Shown: one piece after another, positions 32,183 through 41,316 of the stretch | How positions within the stretch are numbered: position 1 is the first letter of the stretch | Layout of the letters: every line of letters starts with the position of its first letter | DNA from: Akkermansiaceae bacterium | Lineage (GTDB): Bacteria; Verrucomicrobiota; Verrucomicrobiia; Verrucomicrobiales; Akkermansiaceae | NCBI GenBank assembly: GCA_030725745.1 | Contig: JANRFH010000002.1 | Location: 5,848-69,847, forward strand | Length of the DNA: 64,000 nt | Reading direction: 5' to 3' | The notes under the pieces: generated by a model | The model's database searches: none | The model's input: the letters and a program-made list of their open reading frames with translations, nothing else | Told to the model about the DNA's origin: nothing | Program-made: the position numbers and the translations under genes

Positions 32183-33661
32183 TTGGAAACGGAAAAAGAC
32201 TTCGGCGATTACAAGGCATTCGAATGTGTGGCAGAATCGCGCCACACGCGCACGTGGCTGGCTGAGCAAGGCTCGGTGGGGCGCAAGGTGCTGATTGAGG
32301 AACTCAAGGAGGGGGCCTTCGGCGAGAGGGATTCCTTTCTGGCGGATGCGCGGGCGAAGGCGACGGTGGAGCATCCATCGGTCGGCTCGATCTATGAGGC
32401 ATCGCGAGGTGAGGATGGCTGCTTTTTCGCCTACGAGCTGCTGCCTGGAGAAACTCTCGGGCAGATGGTGGCGGCGGGGAAAACGATGGCTGCCATCGAT
32501 TTCGTGAAAGTCCTCGGAAAGATCGCGGAAGCGAACCTTTACCATGAGAGCAAGAAGAACGCGACTTCTGTGCTGGATGCAGGGTCGGTGCACATCGATG
32601 ACCACGGAGTGGTGCGCGTGGCGAACCTCGCGGTGGCGGGCGAGCGCATGCCGGATCAATCGCTGCGCGATACTTTGAAGCTCGGCAGAGCATTGGAACC
32701 GCTGCCGGAGCGTGGCAAGCCGGGTGCCTCGCGGTGCCTAACTCTGCTGGCGTGGATGCGCGGCGAGGAAGTGGTGCAGCCGCTCTCATGGGAGGCGGTG
32801 CAGGATTACTGTGAGCAGATCGAGCTGCAACTCACCGAGCCATCGGATCTGGTGGCTCCGCCGACGAGGGCGCTGCGGCCGTCGCGGAAGATCACCTGGA
32901 TCTGGGGTGCGGCGGCGCTTGTTGCCGTGGTTCCGCTGGGCGGATTTTTCCTGATGTCGTCGGGGAAAAAGAAGGTTTCCCAAAAATCCGTACAGACGGA
33001 GTTTGTGGATATCGAGATGGGAAATTGGAAGACTCCGGATAATCTTAATGTGAAGACGCAGGCTTTCCGGATTGCTGAGGCGGAGGTGACGATCGGGCAG
33101 TATGCGGAGTTTTTAGAGACGCTGGAGTTGCTTTCCGCAGATGGGGCTGAGAAGGCTTTCGATCATCCTGAACAGCCCGAAGAGAAAAAAGGCCATATGG
33201 CTGATGATTGGAGCAATCTGTTAGCAGCGGCGAAAACAGGGGAGCTGTGGAACGATCAGTATGTGACAGTGAACACTCCCGTGGTGGGAGTGGATTGGTG
33301 GGATGCGTATGCGTATGCAAAGTGGAAACGCGGCTTCCTGCCGACGTGTGAGCAGTGGCTTGCGGCGGTGCTTTCTGGCGCGAAAAATCCCTCTGGAATA
33401 CAAGGAAGTGCGTGGCTACCGGTGACAGAAGAGACGATGGATCGCACGAATGGCGGCGTGATCGGTCTAGCGGGTTCCGTTTCCGAATGGACGTCGGAGG
33501 CGAGGAAAAATCCGGCCAATCCCTTGGGTGATGAGCTGTGGGTGATTGCGGGCGGGTCTTATTTGAAACCCGGGAAAGGTGCGCTGAATTTGGATTATGT
33601 GCCGGATAGGATGTTGCGGAGGGCAGATCTGGGGTTCCGGATCTGTGTGGAGAAGGAGTGA
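32183..33661 (+). CDS. Pseudokinase-transmembrane-FGE (formylglycine-generating-like) protein
   Basis: A 492-residue protein in three parts. Residues 7-215 resemble a protein kinase fold without catalytic residues: the beta-3 Lys site reads VLIEEL, the HRD loop reads H-E-S (121-123), and the DFG is A-N-L (147-149). A transmembrane helix lies near 237-258, and residues 275-490 resemble the FGE/SUMF1-type C-type-lectin fold (EAEVTIGQYAEFLE, VVGVDWWDAYAYAKWKRGFLPTCEQW, GVIGLAGSVSEW, GFRI). The fold is used as a binding module in many proteins. Start: TTG at 32183 with GGAGG 10 nt upstream and no other early start codon in frame. It pairs with the TPR protein just upstream. Confidence 0.8.
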   Translation: METEKDFGDYKAFECVAESRHTRTWLAEQGSVGRKVLIEELKEGAFGERDSFLADARAKATVEHPSVGSIYEASRGEDGCFFAYELLPGETLGQMVAAGKTMAAIDFVKVLGKIAEANLYHESKKNATSVLDAGSVHIDDHGVVRVANLAVAGERMPDQSLRDTLKLGRALEPLPERGKPGASRCLTLLAWMRGEEVVQPLSWEAVQDYCEQIELQLTEPSDLVAPPTRALRPSRKITWIWGAAALVAVVPLGGFFLMSSGKKKVSQKSVQTEFVDIEMGNWKTPDNLNVKTQAFRIAEAEVTIGQYAEFLETLELLSADGAEKAFDHPEQPEEKKGHMADDWSNLLAAAKTGELWNDQYVTVNTPVVGVDWWDAYAYAKWKRGFLPTCEQWLAAVLSGAKNPSGIQGSAWLPVTEETMDRTNGGVIGLAGSVSEWTSEARKNPANPLGDELWVIAGGSYLKPGKGALNLDYVPDRMLRRADLGFRICVEKE

Positions 33662-33675
33662 CTTGACTCGATATT

Positions 33676-33719
33676 TTCAACGCGGAGGCGCGGAGGTCGC
33701 AGAGGAGGCGCGGAGGAAG
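33676..33719. repeat. GGAGG/GCGGAGG-type repeat array
   Basis: TTTTCAACGCGGAGGCGCGGAGG followed by TCGCAGAGG and AGGCGCGGAGG. The units match those in the array at 30849 (CGCAGAGG and TCGCGGAGG) and begin with the same TTTCAACGC. It sits between convergent genes at the 3' end of the pseudokinase-FGE gene. Confidence 0.65.
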
Positions 33720-33793
33720 GATTTTGGGGGCAGGCGCAATGGGCGCTGGGGTTATGCTGCGGTTGCGGACGCGATTCCAAAACGCGGTTCCTC

Positions 33794-36196
33794 TCAGGGG
33801 ATGAGGAAGCCCTCGCCATCCAAGGTGGCGCCTTCGGGGAGGTGATGGTTGCCTGGGTGAATGGCGGCGTTTTCTAGGTGGAAGCCGGGCAGGATTTTTC
33901 CGTAGGAGCCAGGTTTGTTGCCTGTCTGGAAGGTGTTGGATTTATGCGGCATCGGGGGATGCTGCATGGACATGGCGATGATCTCTCCGGCGATGGCGAG
34001 GGCGGGGAGATGAAGGAGGTTTTCCTTTTCCAGAGGTGTCGCGGTGGAGGAGCTGAAGTCGTGGAAATGGATTTCGTTTTCGAGGATGTGGGTGCCTTCG
34101 ATCTGGGTGCGGAGCTTTGCTGCACCCAGCCAGGTTTTTCCTAACAGCGGGGCGAAGGCGGCGTGTTGTACGAGGCGACTGTTGGTGGCGCGGCAGAATT
34201 CTGCGAGGATGGGGAGGAAATCCACTTCGCCTTCGATGAGATGGATCTCAGAGCCGCGCGGGATGGCATTGAGCTGCGTGAGGCGGTGGGCGGAGATTTG
34301 TGCGGGGGTGCCTTTTTTCGCGTAGCGGCAGGTGATGGCTTCGGTGGAGGCCTTCATGAGGGCGGCTTGCACTTCCGCGCAGGTGGGCTTGGGAGAAGTG
34401 ATTTCCTCACCGATGGCGATGACGAGGGGATAAGGAATGCTACGCGGAATTTTCAGGAAAAAACGGCCACGCTCGAAGGAGAAAACGGAGCCCCATGAGC
34501 CATCGACCCAGAGTGGGAAGATGGGTGATTTCGCTTTTCGGGCGATGAGTTCGAAGCCGCGCTCGATCTCGCAGAGGCCGCCGGTGCGGGTGAGTTGGCC
34601 TTCGGGGAAAAGCACCACGACGTGGCCTTCTTCTAAGGCTGAGATGGTGGTGCGGATGGCTTCGAGGGGTTGGTCGCGGCGGATGGTGACGGTGCCGAAA
34701 AGCTTCGCCGAGAGGCGTATGGCGCGGCTTTTCATGAAGGTCTCGTCCATGACGAACCGAACCGGGCGGTCGCAGCCGGCAGCGATGAAAAAGGCATCTG
34801 CGTAGGTGACGTGGTTCGGCAGGAGGAGCACGCCGCCGGTTTTCGGGATGCGTTCTCTGCCGGTGAATTTGATGCGGTAGATGGATTTCATGATGCCGAC
34901 ACAGACGAGGCGTATGAAATCCGCAGGGAGGATGCGGAGGATGAACCATGACATCAGGCCGCAGGACAGGCCGACGACAATGAGCTGCATGCGGAATCCG
35001 GCGATCTCCGACATTCCTAGTAGTTTCGCGAGGAGGATCATGCCCTCGATGGCGATGACAACGATGATGCCCGCGAAGCAGTCCTGGAGATTGACGGCGG
35101 ACTGGAGTTCTCCGCGCTTGTCTGCGGGGTAGCGATCCTGCATCCATGCATTGAGCGGGGCTAGAAATAGCGCGGCGGAGAAGGCGAGGAAACCGAGGCC
35201 GATGAGGAAAGGCCAGCCGCCAGCAGGGAGGAAGGCGAGGATGAGAGCGGAGATCGTCATCAGGATACCGGCGAGCGGCACCCAGCCGAGTTCGATTTTT
35301 TTCCGCAGGAGCCATGAAGCGAAGCCGAAACCTACGACCATCCCGAGGGCTGCGGAGGCCATGAAGACGGAAGAAAGCGTGCCGAAGCCTTTGCCTCCGT
35401 CGGTGAGGGATTTCGCGACTTTCACCGACCAGAGATTGATGAATGCGGCGAAGCCCCAGAAGTAGGCGACGCCGAAGGAAGCGCGGCGCAGCGCCTTGTC
35501 CGCCCAGAGTTCACGGAGATCCTTGAAGTGGCTGACGAGGAGTTTTCCGGAAAGCTTGTCTCGTGCGTGGGCGGGAACCCGCGGAATGGAAACGGCCATG
35601 AGCACTGCAGGGGCTGAGCAGCAGGTGAGCAGGATGAGAGGGAAAATCGCGGCTTCCCACGCAGTATCCGCGGATCCTCCGAGAGCGACATGGCGCTTAT
35701 CATACCACCAGCCTGCGACGATTTGTCCGGCGAGTATGGCGAGTGTAGCCATCATTTGCTGCACCCCGGCGGCAAAGCCGAGATGTTTCGAGCCGACGAG
35801 TTCCTTGTTGATGCCGATCTTCGCGGGACTGAAAAAGGCGGACTGCATGGCGAGCAGGAAGAAGCCGACGAGGGCGAGCGGCATCTGCTGTTTGACCACG
35901 GAAACGCAGATGAGCGAAAGGATGGCGACTTGGGCGATGGCGGAACCGATGATGACGTTGCGCTTCGAGAAGCGGTCGCTCATCCAGCCGGCGAGCGGGG
36001 CAAAGAGGACGAAGGGGATGGCGATCATCAGTCCGGCGGCGGACTCCACGGAATAGCCCACCGCCCCGCCGAGCGGGATGAGGATGAATTGCGCGGCCTT
36101 GTCGTTGAAGGCGTTCTGCGTCTGCTGGACAATCATGCTCCAGTAGCCCGCCCATTGCCGTTTGCTCGGCTCACCTTCGGGTTCCAGATGCGTCAT
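33794..36196 (-). CDS. MFS lysophospholipid transporter-PlsC acyltransferase fusion with a relic C-terminal domain
   Basis: An 800-residue protein. Residues 15-430 form an MFS transporter of the LplT type (about 12 helices, AGWMSDRFSKRN between helices 2 and 3). Residues 435-635 are a PlsC-like acyltransferase with NHVTYAD (461-467) and FPEG (530-533). Such fusions take up or flip lysophospholipids and reacylate them, as in Aas/LplT systems, where a third domain supplies acyl-ACP. Here residues 640-800 lack the usual adenylation P-loop but retain KPGSYGKILPG (761-771), like the late part of an AMP-forming domain. The C-terminal part therefore looks truncated and degenerate. The start 36196 lies 7 nt after cysE. 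Confidence 0.85.
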   Translation of the reverse strand: MTHLEPEGEPSKRQWAGYWSMIVQQTQNAFNDKAAQFILIPLGGAVGYSVESAAGLMIAIPFVLFAPLAGWMSDRFSKRNVIIGSAIAQVAILSLICVSVVKQQMPLALVGFFLLAMQSAFFSPAKIGINKELVGSKHLGFAAGVQQMMATLAILAGQIVAGWWYDKRHVALGGSADTAWEAAIFPLILLTCCSAPAVLMAVSIPRVPAHARDKLSGKLLVSHFKDLRELWADKALRRASFGVAYFWGFAAFINLWSVKVAKSLTDGGKGFGTLSSVFMASAALGMVVGFGFASWLLRKKIELGWVPLAGILMTISALILAFLPAGGWPFLIGLGFLAFSAALFLAPLNAWMQDRYPADKRGELQSAVNLQDCFAGIIVVIAIEGMILLAKLLGMSEIAGFRMQLIVVGLSCGLMSWFILRILPADFIRLVCVGIMKSIYRIKFTGRERIPKTGGVLLLPNHVTYADAFFIAAGCDRPVRFVMDETFMKSRAIRLSAKLFGTVTIRRDQPLEAIRTTISALEEGHVVVLFPEGQLTRTGGLCEIERGFELIARKAKSPIFPLWVDGSWGSVFSFERGRFFLKIPRSIPYPLVIAIGEEITSPKPTCAEVQAALMKASTEAITCRYAKKGTPAQISAHRLTQLNAIPRGSEIHLIEGEVDFLPILAEFCRATNSRLVQHAAFAPLLGKTWLGAAKLRTQIEGTHILENEIHFHDFSSSTATPLEKENLLHLPALAIAGEIIAMSMQHPPMPHKSNTFQTGNKPGSYGKILPGFHLENAAIHPGNHHLPEGATLDGEGFLIP

Positions 36197-36203
36197 GTCT
36201 GGT

Positions 36204-37061
36204 TCAGATGTTGGAGCCGTAGCAATTGAGGTGCTGATCCATTTCCATGGCGGGATTGCTCTCCTTTGCCTCGCCAACGACGATTGCAGGCACGCCCGCG
36301 ACGGTGGTGTGCGGTGGGACATCGGCGAGCACCACGCTGCCAGCTCCCACCTTGGCATGAGTGCCGATCTCTACGCGACCTAGGATTTTCGAACCGGCGC
36401 CTATAAGAACGCCCGAGCGGATGATCGGGTGACGGTCTCCAGTCGCCTTGCCGGTGCCGCCGAGGGTCACTTCGTGCAAAATGGAGACATCGTCCTCGAT
36501 GATGGCCGTTTCCCCGACGACGAACGAGGTCGCGTGGTCGAGCAAGATGCCGCAGCCGATGCGTGCCGCCGGATGAATGTCCGTTGAGAAAACTTCCGAG
36601 GAGACGCTCTGGAGGTAGAGGGCGAGCCAGCGGCGGCCATCGTGCCAGAGCTGGTGGCTCACGCGGTAGGTGGCGAGCGCCATGAAGCCTTTGAAGAAAA
36701 GCAACGGCTCGAGCGGGGAAAAGCATGCCGGATCGCGCTCGAACATGGCCAGCAGGTCGCGGCTGCAAGCATGGGCTATCGCAGGGTTGGCGGAAATAAT
36801 TTCAGCGAAAAGCGGTTCGATCATTTCGCGCGGCATGTCCTCACGCGCAAGGCGACGACCCAGGCGCGCCGAGAGCGCTTCCGAGAAACTACCTCTTGAA
36901 AGCACCACATCCTCGACAAGATGACGGAGGCCGTCCTCTTCTTCCAGCAGCCTTTCGGCCTCGGAGCGGAGTTTTGCCCAGAGGTTTTCCAAATTCGCGG
37001 CTTCCCCCCTGCACAACTTCATTCCAACCTGTCCCACCGCTTTTTGCTCTTTATCGCTCAT
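36204..37061 (-). CDS. cysE: Serine O-acetyltransferase
   Basis: A 285-residue acetyltransferase making O-acetylserine for cysteine synthesis. The N-terminal helical SATase part (LRSEAERLLEEEDGLRHLVEDVVLSRGSFSEAL) precedes a left-handed beta-helix with hexapeptide repeats. Motifs are DIHPAARIGCGILLDHATSFVVGETAIIEDD (catalytic His) and LHEVTLGGTGKATGDRHP. The C-terminus (PAMEMDQHLNCYGSNI) is longer than a short truncated type. The start codon at 37061 overlaps that of the divergent Rrf2 gene by 2 nt. An ATG at 37022 (MKLCRGEAANL) with GGGACAGG upstream is another possible start. The acyltransferase fusion follows 7 nt downstream. Confidence 0.95.
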   Translation of the reverse strand: MSDKEQKAVGQVGMKLCRGEAANLENLWAKLRSEAERLLEEEDGLRHLVEDVVLSRGSFSEALSARLGRRLAREDMPREMIEPLFAEIISANPAIAHACSRDLLAMFERDPACFSPLEPLLFFKGFMALATYRVSHQLWHDGRRWLALYLQSVSSEVFSTDIHPAARIGCGILLDHATSFVVGETAIIEDDVSILHEVTLGGTGKATGDRHPIIRSGVLIGAGSKILGRVEIGTHAKVGAGSVVLADVPPHTTVAGVPAIVVGEAKESNPAMEMDQHLNCYGSNI

Positions 37062-37476
37062 GAAAATTTCCCAGAAATTGGAATATGCCTGCCGTGCCCT
37101 CGCGCAGCTCGCGAAGACCTATGACGGGAAGACACTTACTCGGCTAGACGACTTGGCGCAACGCGAAGTTGTCTCCTCGAACTTTTTGGTGCAGATCCTC
37201 AATGACGTGCGCAGGGCGGGTCTCATCGACTCCCGGCGAGGTGCCAACGGGGGTTACATGCTCTCCAGGCCGCCTGCGAACATCACTTTGCGGCAGATTG
37301 TGGATGCCGTGGAGCCTTCGCAGCTCCAAAATACCGCCCAATCCGGCCAGGGCGAATCCGGCACGGCCATCCATCGTGCTTGGGAGACCGTTTCCGGGAA
37401 ACTGGCGGCGGATCTTGACGCGATCACGCTGGAATCAGTTGCCAGCCCGCCATCCGACCCGATGTTTTATATATGA
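37060..37476 (+). CDS. Rrf2-family transcription regulator
   Basis: A 138-residue winged-helix regulator. The opening MKISQKLEYACRALAQLAKTY is the family's start; VVSSNFLVQILNDVRRAGLIDSRRGANGGYMLSRP is the recognition helix and wing with the typical R-G-x-x-G-G-Y. The Rrf2 Cys triad for an Fe-S cluster is not present, so it is more like CymR/HscB-type cysteine regulators than IscR. Its divergent position from cysE, with overlapping start codons, makes cysteine biosynthesis the likely target. It is followed by a lipoprotein gene with a 4-nt overlap. Confidence 0.92.
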   Translation: MKISQKLEYACRALAQLAKTYDGKTLTRLDDLAQREVVSSNFLVQILNDVRRAGLIDSRRGANGGYMLSRPPANITLRQIVDAVEPSQLQNTAQSGQGESGTAIHRAWETVSGKLAADLDAITLESVASPPSDPMFYI

Positions 37477-38057
37477 GCAGGGTAGTTTTGCGTTTAATGA
37501 GCCCGCTGATTGCCTTTTTTGCGATCATGTTGTCGGCTTGCGAAAAAGAGGGAGAAGTTGCGGTGCCCGATGCTCCGGCCATTTCACCTAAAATGCTGGT
37601 CGGGGATATCGAGGAGTCGATCCTGCCAGTCATCCATTACAAGAGGATCACCGATAGCCGGGGTGCGAGTTTAAGGGGCGGCCATGGGTCGTTTCATGAA
37701 ATCTTCGAGCTGGATGCTCTGCGATATAAGCCGCTCGCGACGCATTGGGCGGGCATCAAGTCCCTCGATCCGATACCGGGGTCAACCGATCTCTATTTCA
37801 GATACAATGTAATCGCGGAGCTCTACGCGGACGCGGAAACGGCGGCCAAGCGTGAGAGTGAATTCGATGCGGTCTACATGGAGCATCTGGAGAAAGCCGG
37901 GAGTGATCGGTCGAGTATCGGTAAGATGGTCATTCCGGTGCTGCATTTCTCGCATGAGCGGGTGTTTTACCTTTTCGTCACAGACATGGCCGCCTCTTCC
38001 AACCGCAACGAAGCGGGAAAGATCAAATTCGGGATTTTGAAAGAACTCACCGAATAA
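37473..38057 (+). CDS. Hypothetical lipoprotein, 194 aa
   Basis: Predicted lipoprotein. The signal peptide has a lipobox with Cys23 (IMLSAC). The mature part contains SILPVIHYKRITDSRGASLRGGHGSFHEIFELDALRYKPLATHW and ends in an amphipathic stretch; no known domain is recognised. Its start overlaps the end of the Rrf2 gene by 4 nt (ATGA), so they are translated together. The RND transporter gene starts 70 nt downstream and may be part of the same unit. It may be a periplasmic partner of that pump, but this is a guess. Confidence 0.75.
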   Translation: MSRVVLRLMSPLIAFFAIMLSACEKEGEVAVPDAPAISPKMLVGDIEESILPVIHYKRITDSRGASLRGGHGSFHEIFELDALRYKPLATHWAGIKSLDPIPGSTDLYFRYNVIAELYADAETAAKRESEFDAVYMEHLEKAGSDRSSIGKMVIPVLHFSHERVFYLFVTDMAASSNRNEAGKIKFGILKELTE

Positions 38058-38127
38058 AACCGGAGACCATGGCATTACTAACGTCCCGGCAAGATCGCCC
38101 GTTTTTCCCCGTATCCTATAACGCCCG

Positions 38128-41100
38128 ATGATCCGCTGGTTTGCAAAAAACGATATCGCCGCCAATTTCCTGCTCTTTGGGATCTTGGCGTGGGGGACTT
38201 GGTCTGCGTTGGAGAAGGTGGCGCTGGAGGTGCAGCCGGCATTTGAGCAGCAGCAGATCGAAATACGTGTGGAATATCGGGGCGGCAGCCCTGCGGATAC
38301 GGAAAAGGCGGTGATCCTGCCCATTGAGGCGGCCTTGGAAGGGCTTTCCGGGGTGGACATGATCGAATCTCGCGCAGGTGATGGTGGCGCCAAGGTGACG
38401 GTTTTTTCCGAATCCAAGTCAGGTTTGAAAACCCTACTCGAGGAGGTGAAAACGCGGGTGGAGCGCATCAATTCCTTCCCGCCGGAAACTGAGCCTCCGG
38501 AGGTGCGGATACCAGACAGCAGCCGTTGGTTCGATGTGATCAAGATCGCGGTGAAGGGTGATATGGCGGATGAAGATCTGCTGCGAGCGGCGCGAAGCGT
38601 GCGAGACGATATCATTGCTATGAAGGGCATTTCCCAAGCGGAGGTGCTGGGCAGCTCTCCTCCGGAAATTTCCATCGAAGCGGATCCTCAGCGGCTGCGT
38701 GACTTCGGGCTGACCTTCGCGGATCTCTCCGCCGCAATCCAGAGATCGTCCATCGATCTCCCGGCCGGTCGAATTCTAACAGATGAGGGGGCGCTGACGA
38801 TTCGCTCGAAGGGGCAGGCCTACACGCGTGAGGATTTCGAAAAGATTGTGATCAAGAATCGCAGCGGCTCTGAGGTGACTGTAGGCACGGTGGCGACCGT
38901 TTCAGATGGCTTCGAGGAGGCGAAGAAGATCATGTATTTCAATGGCGAGCGTTGCCTGCTTGTCGAGGTGCTACGGCTGGGTGATGAAAACGCCCTAGAT
39001 ATCGCCGCAAAAGTGAAGAACTACGTGGCCAGCGCCCCGCAGCGTTTCCCGGAAGGCATCTCGCTGGCGGTGTGGGACGATTCCTCGGAAGAGCTCGAAG
39101 GCCGGCTCGGCACCTTGGTGACATCGATGCTACAGGGCGGGCTGCTGGTGCTCATCGTGCTAGGCCTTTTCCTCCGCCCCATGCTGGCGGTGTGGGTGAC
39201 AATCGGCATCCCCGTCGCCTTCGCCGGTGGCTTCATTATGATGCCATTCTTCGGCATCACTGCGAACGTGATGTCGATCTTTGGTTTCATCATTGTGATC
39301 GGTCTGGTGGTGGACGACGCGATCGTCACGGCGGAAAATGTCTATCTCAAGCTGCGCACCGGGATGGATCCGTTGGATGCGGCGACGGAAGGAACCGTGG
39401 AAGTTGCCACTCCCGTGACCTTCGGGGTGATCACGACCATCGTCGCCTTCGTGCCGCTGATGTTTTTCGATGGCTTCTATGGGTCGTTCACGCGACAGAT
39501 CCCGCCAATCGTGGCGGCGGTGCTGATTTTCTCCCTGATCGAGTCGAAGTTCGCCCTGCCCTGCCACCTCAAGTATGTGAAAATTCGGCGGAAGAAGCTG
39601 AATGTCATTGAGCGTTTCCAGAAGCGCATCGCAGACAGCCTGGAGAGATTCGTAGAGAAGTTTTACGAGCCTTCACTGCGCTTCGCGACGCACCACCGTT
39701 ACATCACGCTCTCCTTGTTCTTTGCGGCTGGCATGGCCTCGCTGGGTTATTTCTCCTCGGGAAAAATGGGTTTCGTGAACATGCCGTCCATCGATAGGAA
39801 CCGCATTTTCGCAATGGTGCAGATGCCAAACGAGACCAAGGTCGAGGAGACTGAGGAACGCACGCAGTATATCGCGAAGGCGGTCGAGGAGCTAAAAAAG
39901 GAATTTATCGATCCTGGCACGGGCGAGTCAGTGATCACGGATGTGCTGACGACATCCGGTGGCTGGGCTGGGCGAAACAACATCGATCCGGAGACCGGTT
40001 TCGTGGTGATCGGCATCACGGATCCGGGTAAACGCAGCGAGCCGGGGCCAAAGAACAGCGAGATCGCGGCGAAGTGGACGGAGCTGGTGGGCGAGATGTC
40101 AGATGTGAGGAGTTTCTACATCTCCGGAGACCAAGGGCACGGCATGGGCAAAGAAGAGGAACTGGAATCTCTGCGCGTGGAAATACGCGGGCCGAATGGC
40201 GATGACAAAGACGAGGTGGTCATGGCGGTGGAGGAACTTTTGCAATCCTATGATGGCATCGCGAGCGCCTGGAGCAACACCCGTGGAACCAACGACGAGC
40301 TGCTGATTACGATACGCCCCGAGGGCGAGGCGCTGGGGCTGACACAGCGCGAGCTTTCCCGGCAGGTGCGTGGTGCGTTTTTCGGCGAGCAGGCGCAGCG
40401 CGTGCAGAGGGATAGAGATGACATTCGCGTGATGGTGCGGCTGCCGCTGGAGCAGCGGCAATCCCTCTCTACGCTAGAATCGCTGCGCATACGCACCCCT
40501 TCCGGCGGGGAGGCTCCGTTCCACACTGTCGCCACGGCAACATTTGAAAAGGCTCGGTCTGGCATTGAGCGGATCGATGGGGCGCAGGTTGCCTCTGTGG
40601 TGGCCAAGCCGGAGGATGAGACCATCGATGTGGTGGCGATCTCCCGCTCCCTCGCCCCGGAGCTGGACAAGCTGATGAACCAGCACCGCGATCTCTCTTG
40701 GCGCTACCGTGGCTACGTGGCGGATCATGAGGAAACGAAAAAGCGCTCGCTCTACGGCGGACTGGCCTTGTTCTTCGCGCTCTATGCCCTGCTTGCGATC
40801 CCGTTCCGCTCCCTCTATCAGCCGTTTTTCGTGATGCTCGCGGTGCCCTTCGGTGCTATCGGAGCGCTCTTCGGCCATATCATCATGGATATTACCCCGT
40901 CCTACCTTTCGATCTTCGGTATCCTCGCACTGGCTGGAGTGGTGGTGAACGACTCGCTGGTGATGGTGGATTTCATCAACCGGAAAGTCCGTGCGGGAGA
41001 AGATCTTAGGACGGCAGTGATCGAGTCCGGCACGCGCCGTTTCCGCCCGATCTTCCTCACTTCCGCAACGACTTTCGCCGGGCTGATGCCTTTGCTCTTT

Positions 41101-41316
41101 GATCGTTCCCTGCAAGCTCAATTCCTCATCCCGATGGCGACCTCGCTTGCCTTCGGAATCCTTTTCGCGACGGCGATCACCCTCTACCTCATCCCCTCCG
41201 CCTATGTGGCGGCAGAGGAAATCCGCGAACTACTAGGAAAGGCGTGGGTCTGGTGGCGCTACCCCAGCGGCAAGCCAAAACTGGTGGAAGATCCACACGC
41301 ACCTATTACGGACTAA
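38128..41316 (+). CDS. RND-family efflux transporter
   Basis: A 1062-residue inner-membrane pump of the resistance-nodulation-division (AcrB-like) superfamily, with two halves each of about 6 helices plus large periplasmic loops. MIRWFAKNDIAANFLLFG opens the protein; GLVVDDAIVTAEN (D-D motif in helix 4), PAFEQQQIEIRVEYRGGSPADTEKAV and DSLVMVDFIN in the second half are typical. Proton-driven export of drugs, metals or lipids is expected; the substrate is unknown. No periplasmic adaptor or outer-membrane factor is adjacent. The C-terminus is Pro-rich and ends in APITD. The stop overlaps the convergent HAD gene by 4 nt. Confidence 0.9.
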   Translation: MIRWFAKNDIAANFLLFGILAWGTWSALEKVALEVQPAFEQQQIEIRVEYRGGSPADTEKAVILPIEAALEGLSGVDMIESRAGDGGAKVTVFSESKSGLKTLLEEVKTRVERINSFPPETEPPEVRIPDSSRWFDVIKIAVKGDMADEDLLRAARSVRDDIIAMKGISQAEVLGSSPPEISIEADPQRLRDFGLTFADLSAAIQRSSIDLPAGRILTDEGALTIRSKGQAYTREDFEKIVIKNRSGSEVTVGTVATVSDGFEEAKKIMYFNGERCLLVEVLRLGDENALDIAAKVKNYVASAPQRFPEGISLAVWDDSSEELEGRLGTLVTSMLQGGLLVLIVLGLFLRPMLAVWVTIGIPVAFAGGFIMMPFFGITANVMSIFGFIIVIGLVVDDAIVTAENVYLKLRTGMDPLDAATEGTVEVATPVTFGVITTIVAFVPLMFFDGFYGSFTRQIPPIVAAVLIFSLIESKFALPCHLKYVKIRRKKLNVIERFQKRIADSLERFVEKFYEPSLRFATHHRYITLSLFFAAGMASLGYFSSGKMGFVNMPSIDRNRIFAMVQMPNETKVEETEERTQYIAKAVEELKKEFIDPGTGESVITDVLTTSGGWAGRNNIDPETGFVVIGITDPGKRSEPGPKNSEIAAKWTELVGEMSDVRSFYISGDQGHGMGKEEELESLRVEIRGPNGDDKDEVVMAVEELLQSYDGIASAWSNTRGTNDELLITIRPEGEALGLTQRELSRQVRGAFFGEQAQRVQRDRDDIRVMVRLPLEQRQSLSTLESLRIRTPSGGEAPFHTVATATFEKARSGIERIDGAQVASVVAKPEDETIDVVAISRSLAPELDKLMNQHRDLSWRYRGYVADHEETKKRSLYGGLALFFALYALLAIPFRSLYQPFFVMLAVPFGAIGALFGHIIMDITPSYLSIFGILALAGVVVNDSLVMVDFINRKVRAGEDLRTAVIESGTRRFRPIFLTSATTFAGLMPLLFDRSLQAQFLIPMATSLAFGILFATAITLYLIPSAYVAAEEIRELLGKAWVWWRYPSGKPKLVEDPHAPITD

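Noticed and set aside
30972-32219. Minus-strand frame of 415 codons rich in His, Arg and Leu
   Set aside because: Antisense to the TPR protein, with biased composition from mirrored codons; no recognisable motif or start context.
32183-33661. FGE-like domain as maturation enzyme for the sulfatase at 148
   Set aside because: The domain is fused to a pseudokinase and is divergent around the catalytic region, and the genes are 30 kb apart; the FGE fold is widely used for binding.
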